Made by a program: the position numbers and the translations under genes. Source: an archaeon (GTDB lineage Archaea > Thermoproteota > Nitrososphaeria > Nitrososphaerales > JACAEJ01). Taken from it: DNA of 5,557 nt. How positions within the stretch are numbered: position 1 is the first letter of the stretch; each line of letters begins with the position of its first letter. The notes beneath the pieces were generated by a model. The model worked only from the letters and a program-made list of their open reading frames with translations, had not been told where the DNA came from and did no database searches. This document shows positions 1-4,434 of this stretch, in pieces. The DNA is taken from NCBI GenBank assembly GCA_024256265.1, contig JACGUK010000063.1, positions 1 through 5,557 of the forward strand. The letters are read 5' to 3'.

Positions 1-106
1 TTTTTTAAGCCCAAGTTTATCGATTAATATCACAAGACTTCGATTCTTAAGCAAAGAACGAAGATTCATCCAATGAAGAAAAATTCATTGAAAATATAGC
101 TATTAG

Positions 107-127
107 AGTTTCTGTTAACTTAAGGTC
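107..127 (+). repeat. 21-bp direct repeat, left copy
   Basis: A 21-base stretch containing GTTAACTTAAGGTC is repeated exactly at 1776-1796 in the same orientation. The two copies lie 1,648 bp apart and enclose the hairpin cluster and the arsR-arsM operon. The sequence after this copy (TATTAAATTTATC) only weakly resembles the second arm of the inverted repeat present at the right copy, so this copy looks like a half or degraded site. Possible readings are a recombination (att-like) core, a duplicated regulatory site, or the edge of an inserted cassette. Confidence 0.85.
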
Positions 128-166
128 TATTAAATTTATCCTCTGACCATGCGAATTATGGGTTTT

Positions 167-187
167 AAGACCATTTTGAATGGTTTT
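167..187. repeat. Hairpin, 9-bp stem with 3-nt loop
   Basis: AAGACCATT and AATGGTTTT pair (one G-T pair) around the loop TTG. It stands alone in non-coding DNA and its role is unknown. Confidence 0.5.
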
Positions 188-388
188 GCAGTTTTTGGCC
201 CTTGCTTTATAAAGGCCCCAACATAAACATTCCAATTGGCGAATAAAGCCAAAACAGAGAAAAATCACGGGAAAATCTTAAACTGTTACGGTTCTTTTAC
301 CCCTATAGAGTTACTATAGTAAAATTACGAGCCCAACCCTAAAATTTAAACAATAGCCGACAATCTCTCTCATTAATTGGGTTTTACA

Positions 389-404
389 GATGGTTCCCAC
401 CATC
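389..404. repeat. Short hairpin GATGG/CCATC
   Basis: A perfect 5-bp stem GATGG...CCATC encloses the 6-nt loop TTCCCA. It is short and could be chance, but it sits just before a denser cluster of hairpins. Confidence 0.35.
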
Positions 405-429
405 CACAATTTCGCATTAACTCTTCGGA

Positions 430-595
430 ATTTTTGCCTTCGGCAAAACCGTTTGCAGCTATTCCTTGTCCTTCCAAGTATTCAGGAGAGCATAACAGCA
501 GATTAAGACTTCGCTCCGTTGCACTCCGCTACGCCCTTCGGGGAAATTTTTTGCTCCGCAAAAAACTCACGAGGTCACTTCGTTCTGCTCGTGCC
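430..595. repeat. GC-richer cluster of short hairpins
   Basis: Three clear inverted repeats occur within about 165 bp: TTTTGCC-TTC-GGCAAAA at 432-448, TTTTTTGC-TCC-GCAAAAAA at 547-565 (perfect 8-bp stem, 3-nt loop), and CACGAG...CTCGTG at 568-593 (14-nt loop). Between the first two lies a stretch with repeated CTTCG, GCTCCG and CTCCGC words (about 508-541). The cluster is visibly richer in G+C than its surroundings. It resembles the dispersed palindromic repeats found between genes in many genomes, or subterminal structure of a lost insertion element. It overlaps no supported gene. Confidence 0.6.
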
Positions 596-681
596 TTTCA
601 GGTCTCTTAATCGCGATGTTAGTTTCAATTCCGCCCCTCGACTTTAGAAATAATCTTATTTTGGATAGCCCATTTGCAACT

Positions 682-1440
682 TTACTTATATGCTCTTACT
701 TTAACACTTGTAATTTTCCCAACCAATGTATCATCCAACCCTTGTTCATAGAATGTATTCTGGGAAACAATATTAACATCTCTAAATCCTGCTTTTCTTA
801 TTGTGTCTATATATTCCCTTTTCTCTAATGCTCCAGCAATACATCCTGCCCAAGCATCAAAATTTTTTCTGATTTCTTCCGGTAATTCTCCTTCTGTTAC
901 TAAATCAGAAATTAGAACTCTTCCACCCAGTTTTAAAACTCTGTAAGCTTCTTGATACGTTCTTAATTTATCTGGAGAAAGATTAATGACACAATTACTA
1001 ATAATTATATCAACTGAATTATCCTCAACAGGCAAATTTTCAATCTCTCCAACTCTAAATTCAACATTTTTGTATCCATATTTTTTTGCTAATACACTAG
1101 ATTTTTTAACCATTTCTTCAGTCATATCAACTCCAATTACATAGCCGTTTGCTCCTACTTTATTTGCAGCCAAGAATACATCAATTCCTGCACCAGCTCC
1201 CAAATCCAAAACTACTTCGCCTTCTTTTAAATCTGCTAATGCTGTTGGATTCCCACAACCCAAACCCGTAACTGCTTCTTTTGGTATTCTCTCTATTTCT
1301 TCTTCAGAATAACCTATTTTCTTTGCCTGTTCAGTTACATCATAACTACAAGGAGCGCAAGTTGGACAACAACTACCGCCACCTTTAGCAATTTTGGAAT
1401 ATCTTTCCTTTACAATCTTTTTTATTTTTTTATCTTTCAT
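682..1440 (-). CDS. arsM: Arsenite S-adenosylmethionine methyltransferase ArsM
   Basis: Cytosolic SAM-dependent enzyme that methylates trivalent arsenic (arsenite to mono- and further methylated species), a detoxification step. The 252-residue protein has the ArsM layout: SAM motif I VLDLGAGAG (77-85), acidic motif VIGVDMTEEM (101-110), motif NCVINL (149-154), and ISDL (177-180). Arsenic-binding cysteines are present at C62 (GCGNP) and C200 (WAGC), matching the two that the family needs to methylate MAs(III). An extra Cys group, SCCPTCAPC, lies at 23-31; no Cys is found in the C-terminal 52 residues. ATG start at 1440 is supported by GGAGG 7 nt upstream. It is the second gene of the operon, 12 bp after arsR, so expression should follow metalloid-dependent ArsR release. 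Family assignment is firm; number of methylations is not deducible. Confidence 0.95.
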   Translation of the reverse strand: MKDKKIKKIVKERYSKIAKGGGSCCPTCAPCSYDVTEQAKKIGYSEEEIERIPKEAVTGLGCGNPTALADLKEGEVVLDLGAGAGIDVFLAANKVGANGYVIGVDMTEEMVKKSSVLAKKYGYKNVEFRVGEIENLPVEDNSVDIIISNCVINLSPDKLRTYQEAYRVLKLGGRVLISDLVTEGELPEEIRKNFDAWAGCIAGALEKREYIDTIRKAGFRDVNIVSQNTFYEQGLDDTLVGKITSVKVRAYK

Positions 1441-1447
1441 CTTAATT

Positions 1448-1452
1448 CCTCC
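1448..1452 (-). promoter_or_regulatory. Shine-Dalgarno site of arsM
   Basis: GGAGG on the minus strand ends 7 nt before the arsM ATG, filling most of the 12-bp gap between arsR and arsM. It fixes the arsM start and implies translation from a dicistronic mRNA. Confidence 0.85.
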
Positions 1453-1731
1453 TTAGCAACAAGATTTTATTCCTTTTATTCCAAAATTCAATAATCCTTT
1501 TTTTATTTCATCGTCTTTGATACTATAAATTATGTTTCTGCCCTTTTTCTCATATTTTAAAATCCCTGCTTCTACCAGTACTTTAAGATGTCTTGAAATG
1601 GTAGTCTGGTCTTTCTTTGTCATAGATGTAAAATCACAAGCACAATATTTATGATTCAATAAATATCTGACTATCTTTAATCTTGTTTCATCTCCTAATG
1701 CCTTGAAAAATTTTACTTTATTTTTAACCAT
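1453..1731 (-). CDS. arsR: ArsR/SmtB-family metalloid-responsive repressor
   Basis: A 92-residue winged-helix repressor that binds operator DNA as a dimer and lets go when As(III)/Sb(III) binds its cysteines. Seen: FFKALGDETRLKIVRYLL (8-25), the standard family N-terminal helix pair; YCACDF (29-34), a CxC in the position of the classical ELCVCDL metal box; recognition-helix region DQTTISRHLKVLVEAGIL (41-58); wing EKKGRNIIYSI (61-71). The protein ends in CysCys (91-92), which could supply a third ligand. It is first in the operon with arsM, which strongly supports arsenic as inducer. The ATG at 1731 lies about 26 bp from a TATA box, suggesting a leaderless transcript. Family is certain; the exact metal is inferred from its neighbour. 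Confidence 0.93.
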   Translation of the reverse strand: MVKNKVKFFKALGDETRLKIVRYLLNHKYCACDFTSMTKKDQTTISRHLKVLVEAGILKYEKKGRNIIYSIKDDEIKKGLLNFGIKGIKSCC

Positions 1732-1736
1732 ATAAT

Positions 1737-1756
1737 ATATGTATATATGTGCATAT
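1737..1756. promoter_or_regulatory. Candidate ArsR operator (imperfect palindrome)
   Basis: A 20-bp imperfect palindrome (16 of 20 positions symmetric; half-site ATATG) lies between the arsR TATA box and start codon, touching the box. Its position would let ArsR block transcription start. Repetitive AT sequence makes chance symmetry likely, so this is tentative. Confidence 0.35.
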
Positions 1757-1761
1757 TTAAA
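1754..1761 (-). promoter_or_regulatory. arsR TATA box
   Basis: TTTAAATA on the minus strand is preceded by the purine-rich AAAAAG, a plausible BRE. Its centre is about 26 bp from the arsR ATG, so transcription should begin at or next to the start codon, the usual arrangement for archaeal leaderless genes. Confidence 0.75.
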
Positions 1762-1775
1762 TACTTTTTGGTTGC

Positions 1776-1796
1776 AGTTTCTGTTAACTTAAGGTC
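1776..1796 (+). repeat. 21-bp direct repeat, right copy
   Basis: Identical over 21 bases to 107-127, with unrelated flanks on both sides. It lies just upstream of the arsR promoter and overlaps the left arm of the inverted repeat at 1782-1808. With the left copy it encloses the arsenic operon. Confidence 0.85.
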
Positions 1797-1808
1797 GTTA
1801 AGTTAACA
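1782..1808. repeat. Perfect inverted repeat, 11-bp arms, 5-bp spacer
   Basis: TGTTAACTTAA and TTAAGTTAACA are exact reverse complements separated by GGTCG. It lies between arsR (minus) and the hicB remnant (plus), about 20 bp upstream of the arsR TATA box. The form fits a dimer-bound regulatory site or the core site of a tyrosine recombinase (two inverted arms around a short spacer). No following T-run supports a terminator in the plus direction beyond a few A/T bases. Confidence 0.8.
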
Positions 1809-1862
1809 AAAAATTTAGTGGAAAGCCTTAAATTGAATCCTGTGAATTGAACTAATGAGGAA

Positions 1863-2059
1863 ATGGCTTCTAGAAGCTTTACAGTTACATTAGAAGAAGG
1901 AAAGGATGGTTATTATGTAGCTAAATGTGTTGAAATCTCTGAAGCGATAAGTCAGGGGAAGACGAAAGAAGAAGCATTAAAAATATCAAGGAAGCCATAG
2001 AAGCTGTTTTAGAGTGGCGTCAAAAGAAGGCTAAAGGAAAAACCATCGAGATAATTTAA
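1863..2059 (+). pseudogene. HicB-like antitoxin, broken by a 1-nt frameshift
   Basis: The first frame gives 40 residues of a HicB-type protein (FTVTLEEGKDGYYVAKCVE, then AISQGKTKEEALK) before a TAG at 1998-2000. Adding one A to the A5 run at 1979-1983 restores NIKEAIEAVLEWRQKKAKGK and a stop at 2057-2059, giving about 65 residues, a normal length for a small HicB-like protein with the alpha/beta domain alone. HicB proteins neutralise HicA, a dsRBD-fold mRNA interferase. No hicA is seen on either side, so this is an orphan. GAGG lies 2 nt before the ATG (close), and CTTAAATT at 1827-1834 could be its TATA box. A sequencing or assembly error in the homopolymer could explain the break. Confidence 0.75.
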
Positions 2060-2078
2060 GCAAATGCCTGATAGATTT

Positions 2079-2315
2079 TTACAATTTAGCGTGCTTGCTG
2101 GCATTTAGAATAGTTACTCCTACAACTTCTTTGTCTTTGTAATGGGTGATAACATCCCCATCCATCTTACTATCATCCGCATTCTGAGGTTTATGAAAGC
2201 TCACATAAAGCACGTCTGCTTCTTCATCGTAATCTATCCACATAGACTTCAAAGTCAGAGATCGCATATAGGGTATTAATTTTGCTAAATCCCAAGCTCT
2301 TACCGCTTCTGCCAA
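2079..2315 (-). CDS. DUF2283 family protein, probable antitoxin partner
   Basis: A 78-residue protein whose residues 25-72 match the DUF2283 pattern: MWIDYDEEADVLYVSF, then KPQNADDSKMDGDVITHYKD, then EVVGVTILNAS. The first 24 residues are an extra N-terminal segment. The TTG start at 2315 is chosen because GGAGG sits 8 nt upstream (2324-2328), inside the end of the preceding gene, and no better start is available upstream. It overlaps the preceding gene by 16 bp, indicating translational coupling. DUF2283 genes recur beside small toxin-like genes, and the order here (toxin-like first, DUF2283 second) fits such a pair. The biochemical function of DUF2283 is not established; antitoxin is an inference from context. 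Confidence 0.8.
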   Translation of the reverse strand: MAEAVRAWDLAKLIPYMRSLTLKSMWIDYDEEADVLYVSFHKPQNADDSKMDGDVITHYKDKEVVGVTILNASKHAKL

Positions 2316-2674
2316 GTTACACCCCTCCTTAATATTTTCTCTATAGTAGATGTCATGAAGGCGGTGATTATAAAACCTTCTCTATTCACTTCTTTATAGA
2401 CCACTACTATGTATTTTGCACCTAGGTTCGTGTCTTTGAAGAACTTTATAGCCAAGAACTCATCTTCGCCTCCAGATACTATGTATTCAGGATCACTTAC
2501 AGTTTCGAGCACTAGATGATGTTGACCAGCCATATAGTTATGTGATTCAATGACATACCCCCATCTTTCGCTTGTTAACCTGATTCTTTTATCACTTTTT
2601 GAATAGGCAACACCAATTAAGGACATCGACTTGTCATTATTTTTCACTAAATAGAAGGATTTTAACTCAACCAA
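2300..2674 (-). CDS. Putative BECR-fold (RelE/Barnase-like) toxin-type nuclease
   Basis: A 124-residue protein with no signal peptide or membrane segment. Its pattern, IRLTSERWGYVIESHN (31-46), then LETVSDPEYIVSGG (56-69), KYIVVVYKEV (87-96), GFIITAFMTST (100-110) and a basic RRGVTW (117-122), is the one seen in small proteins encoded beside DUF2283 and related to phage Barnase/EndoU/ColicinE5-D/RelE-like nucleases. Candidate active residues are R38, H45, E57, K94, T104 and R117, named by pattern only. If the assignment is right, it cleaves RNA, and the overlapping DUF2283 gene supplies its control. TTG at 2674 is used because the frame is closed just upstream (TAA two codons before) and the next ATG would remove the first strand. 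A weak TATA-like CTTAAAGA lies at 2703-2710. The nuclease role is inferred. Confidence 0.6.
   Translation of the reverse strand: MVELKSFYLVKNNDKSMSLIGVAYSKSDKRIRLTSERWGYVIESHNYMAGQHHLVLETVSDPEYIVSGGEDEFLAIKFFKDTNLGAKYIVVVYKEVNREGFIITAFMTSTIEKILRRGVTWQKR
2324..2328 (-). promoter_or_regulatory. Shine-Dalgarno site for the DUF2283 gene
   Basis: GGAGG on the minus strand lies within the last codons of the upstream gene and 8 nt before a TTG. It is the main reason for accepting the TTG start and implies the two proteins come from one mRNA. Confidence 0.7.
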
Positions 2675-2702
2675 GATTATTTAATAAGTAATGATTATCC
2701 AC

Positions 2703-2710
2703 TCTTTAAG
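2703..2710 (-). promoter_or_regulatory. Weak TATA-like element upstream of the toxin-like gene
   Basis: CTTAAAGA on the minus strand is centred about 26 bp before position 2680, which would give a roughly 6-nt leader before the TTG at 2674. A second AT-rich candidate at 2681-2689 would place the start inside the gene. Both are uncertain. Confidence 0.3.
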
Positions 2711-2727
2711 AGCTCCATCAAGGAGCT
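2711..2727. repeat. Hairpin AGCTCC/GGAGCT between genes
   Basis: A perfect 6-bp stem with loop ATCAA lies in the 84-bp gap between the winged-helix gene and the toxin-like gene. No T-run follows on the minus strand, so it is not a classic terminator; it could be a transcript end structure or a binding site near the toxin-like gene's promoter. Confidence 0.35.
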
Positions 2728-2758
2728 ATCTAGAAAGCTTTATTTCTCAATTAGAATA

Positions 2759-3103
2759 TTAACGCGTATTCTCATTAGATCTTTTTAAGAATACATCTAA
2801 AAATTCTTCTCCCTTCTTGCTCAAACGATAATACTTTGCCTGATCATATTTACCATACCATTTCTTGACATGGTCATACTCGATCAATCCTAATTGAAGG
2901 CATATGGATAGATACCTTGCAATTAATGCTACATGGCTTAAGGATGATAAAGATCGAAAGAGGGAATAGGTGCTATGCATTCCATCTATTTTAAGAGTTA
3001 TCAATATCTCAAGAATTGTTAAGAAATCATAGCGACCATGCTTATCCTCATCAAAGGGCTTATTGAGAATATTGTTCAAAAGGCATCTTGCTTTATTTTC
3101 CAA
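2759..3103 (-). CDS. Small winged-helix DNA-binding protein
   Basis: A 114-residue soluble protein read as a winged helix-turn-helix of the archaeal type. Helices cover about 25-38 (YDFLTILEILITLK), 44-52 and 57-72 (HVALIARYLSICLQ), followed by LGLIEYD (71-77), a wing region KWYGKYDQAKYYRLS (81-95) and a C-terminal helix KKGEEFLDVFLKR. The phrase YRLSKKGEEFL is typical of these archaeal regulators. The TTG at 3103 is preferred: a TAA closes the frame five codons upstream, the next Met is residue 42, and the TATA centre lies about 30 bp away, giving a nearly leaderless mRNA. It diverges from the RHH gene over a shared TATA element, suggesting mutual or self regulation. Its target is unknown. 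Confidence 0.75.
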   Translation of the reverse strand: MENKARCLLNNILNKPFDEDKHGRYDFLTILEILITLKIDGMHSTYSLFRSLSSLSHVALIARYLSICLQLGLIEYDHVKKWYGKYDQAKYYRLSKKGEEFLDVFLKRSNENTR

Positions 3104-3127
3104 TTCCTCATCATCTTATAAAAAACA

Positions 3128-3139
3128 ATATTTAAATAT
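3128..3139. promoter_or_regulatory. Palindromic TATA box shared by two divergent genes
   Basis: ATATTTAAATAT is a perfect 12-bp palindrome, so TTTAAATA is readable on both strands. Its centre (3133.5) is about 30 bp from the TTG of the minus gene and about 24 or 33 bp from the two upstream ATGs of the plus gene. One TBP site could therefore serve both genes, each with a leaderless or very short-leader transcript. Confidence 0.7.
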
Positions 3140-3156
3140 ATCCATATTTGGAACAT

Positions 3157-3558
3157 ATGTGGAACATGGGCAAATGGATGAAGATTAACCTACCAAAAGA
3201 TATGGTAGAGTTGATAGACCGATATCTAAATACTGATATGGCTAAGGAGAGAGGATTTGTGAGTAGAACAGACGTTGTTATCGCTGCAACGAGAATGCTT
3301 TTAGAGAGAGATGGAATGTATAAGCCAAGACCTAGATTAGAGCATTTGAATACATACGAAGATCATGTCAAGATAGTAGATAATGAGATGAATAGAATAT
3401 CCAGCGTCTATTTCAAAAATGGTCAAGCATACTGTGATCTATGTGATTCTAATGAGTGCTTGCATATAGATTACTCATACACTATTAAAGATGTGTTAGA
3501 TGCTTTAGAGAGGCGTGGTTATTCAATACCGAAGCCAAAGTTGAAGTTCAGAATATAA
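3157..3558 (+). CDS. Ribbon-helix-helix protein with C-terminal Cys/His zinc-knuckle-like motif
   Basis: A 133-residue protein with two parts. Residues about 7-52 (KWMKINLPKDMVELIDRYL, then GFVSRTDVVIAATRMLLERDG) form a ribbon-helix-helix fold, a dimeric DNA-binding domain. After a linker (KPRPRLEHLNTYEDHVK) comes YCDLCDSNECLHIDY, with C93, C96, C101 and H103 placed like zinc ligands, then a basic tail. This two-part design is known from small archaeal RHH proteins of unknown target. Longer reading from TTG 3148 is possible but lies upstream of the expected transcription start; ATG 3157 is chosen, and ATG 3166 fits about as well. It diverges from the winged-helix gene. A DNA-binding regulator is likely; zinc binding is inferred. 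Confidence 0.8.
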   Translation: MWNMGKWMKINLPKDMVELIDRYLNTDMAKERGFVSRTDVVIAATRMLLERDGMYKPRPRLEHLNTYEDHVKIVDNEMNRISSVYFKNGQAYCDLCDSNECLHIDYSYTIKDVLDALERRGYSIPKPKLKFRI

Positions 3559-3570
3559 GCAAAATAAGGC

Positions 3571-3591
3571 TTTTTCTTTTTCAAGGAAAAA
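3571..3591. terminator. Probable bidirectional T-rich terminator
   Basis: A T-rich run (TTTTTCTTTTT, 3571-3581) begins 12 bp after the RHH stop codon, as in archaeal intrinsic termination. TTTTTC (3577-3582) can pair with GAAAAA (3586-3591), and the minus strand has its own T5 run for the convergent transporter gene. Confidence 0.55.
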
Positions 3592-3625
3592 TTCTTCATA
3601 GAAGGCAAGTTAATTCATCTGATGG

Positions 3626-4387
3626 TTAACCCTTTGTAAGAAGACGATAACGCCCTAACTTTGTCCTTAATCTTTGTAAGAATCTATCTAACATGGGCAA
3701 TGTCTCTTTCCATGTCAACATCTTCTTGTACCATATGAACCACGGAGTATCTAAGAATCCTATTATGTTCTTGCTTATTATCTGGCCTATTATCAACGGT
3801 AATATTGGCATTACTCCGTAGAAAGCTATACTTACGAATATTACACTATCTAAAGTTAAATCTAATACATCGCTTGTAAGACTTCTCAACACTACTCTTT
3901 TCTCATGTCTCTTCTTTAAGAAAGCGAATACATGCGCATCTAAGTTTTGACAGATTAGAAATGCTATCCACGATGCAGCCGTTATCCTTACTGATAAGCC
4001 AAATAAATTCTGCCAAGCTTCCTCAAATTGAAAGAATGGAGCTGGACTTAGACTATTAACCATAGCTATGAATGTAACTAACAATACTTGAGTTATGAAT
4101 GCTATAAAGATTGCTAGATGAGCCTTTGTCTTCCCATATGCTTCATTTATCATGTCTATGGCTTGAGCTATGAAAGGATAGATGAACACTGCAGCTGGAG
4201 CGAAGAAGTTATAGAATCCTAGATCAAAATTTATTATTCTGCTGGCTATTATTTGAGATGCTCCTAAGTATATTGTATAGAATGCAGTTAAAGCTGCAAA
4301 TCCGTAATTTTCATATTTCTTGACAATATAGCTACTGGCATAAGTGACTATTGTTAAGCTTAATATCCAATACAACCAGACTATCAT
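3626..4387 (-). CDS. YhhQ/VUT-family (DUF165) queuosine/archaeosine precursor transporter
   Basis: A 253-residue integral membrane protein with about six hydrophobic segments. The family marks are all there: YPFIAQAIDMINEAYGKTKA (70-89; family form D-x-x-NE-x-YGK), RITAASWIAFLICQNLDAHV (134-153; family R...AS...A..I.Q..D..VF) and RSLTSDVLDLTLDS (168-181) followed by VIFVSIAFYG. Bacterial members import 7-deazaguanine precursors (preQ0/preQ1); in archaea the product would be preQ0 for archaeosine at tRNA position 15. The 5-codon longer TTG start (4402) lies upstream of the transcription start predicted from a TATA box at 4419-4426, so ATG 4387 is preferred, with AGGA 8 nt before it. A basic tail (LQRLRTKLGRYRLLTKG) ends the protein. 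It is convergent with the RHH gene and follows the ABC-GNAT gene. The substrate is inferred from the family. Confidence 0.88.
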   Translation of the reverse strand: MIVWLYWILSLTIVTYASSYIVKKYENYGFAALTAFYTIYLGASQIIASRIINFDLGFYNFFAPAAVFIYPFIAQAIDMINEAYGKTKAHLAIFIAFITQVLLVTFIAMVNSLSPAPFFQFEEAWQNLFGLSVRITAASWIAFLICQNLDAHVFAFLKKRHEKRVVLRSLTSDVLDLTLDSVIFVSIAFYGVMPILPLIIGQIISKNIIGFLDTPWFIWYKKMLTWKETLPMLDRFLQRLRTKLGRYRLLTKG

Positions 4388-4418
4388 TTGATTTTCCTGC
4401 AATAATCATCCTTGAGAG

Positions 4419-4426
4419 TATTTAAG
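4419..4426 (-). promoter_or_regulatory. TATA box of the transporter gene
   Basis: CTTAAATA on the minus strand is centred about 26 bp before position 4396, giving a leader of roughly 9 nt before the ATG at 4387. It lies in the 47-bp gap after the ABC-GNAT stop codon, so the transporter can be transcribed on its own. Confidence 0.6.
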
Positions 4427-4434
4427 AGTACAGG

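Larger units (their letters stand above)
1..681. other. 681-bp stretch without a convincing gene
   Basis: Both strands were read here and no recognisable protein was found. The short open frames at 47-268 (minus) and 377-610 (plus) have non-ATG starts, low-complexity or hairpin-derived sequence and no family resemblance. The stretch does hold one copy of a 21-bp repeat (107-127), a hairpin at 167-187, a palindrome CTTTATAAAG at 205-214, a hairpin at 389-404, and a GC-richer cluster of short hairpins at about 430-595. It lies downstream of arsM, so part of it may be the operon's 3' end, but no clear terminator with a T-run was seen on the minus strand. Decayed mobile-element DNA is a reasonable guess, without proof. 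Confidence 0.6.

Noticed and set aside
47..268. 73-residue open frame on the minus strand
   Set aside because: Non-ATG start, no family resemblance, and it reads straight through the 21-bp repeat and a hairpin; most likely chance.
377..610. 77-residue open frame on the plus strand
   Set aside because: It starts at TTG, has no Shine-Dalgarno or TATA box at a good distance, and most of its sequence is a translation of the hairpin cluster (repeated LRLRS/RSLRSAR-like words).
622..640. GTTTCAATTCC-like word recalling the ends of archaeal CRISPR repeats
   Set aside because: Only one copy is present in the window, with no regularly spaced repeats or spacers.
568..660. Possible remnant of a transposase C-terminus on the minus strand
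   Set aside because: A 37-codon open stretch exists but shows no TnpB zinc-finger or catalytic motif, and no terminal repeats were found.
616..828. 70-residue open frame on the plus strand
   Set aside because: It lies largely antisense to the 3' end of arsM, which is firmly supported; its sequence is a shadow.
2711..2727. Intrinsic terminator for the winged-helix gene
   Set aside because: The stem is real, but no T-run follows it on the minus strand, so it is listed only as a hairpin.
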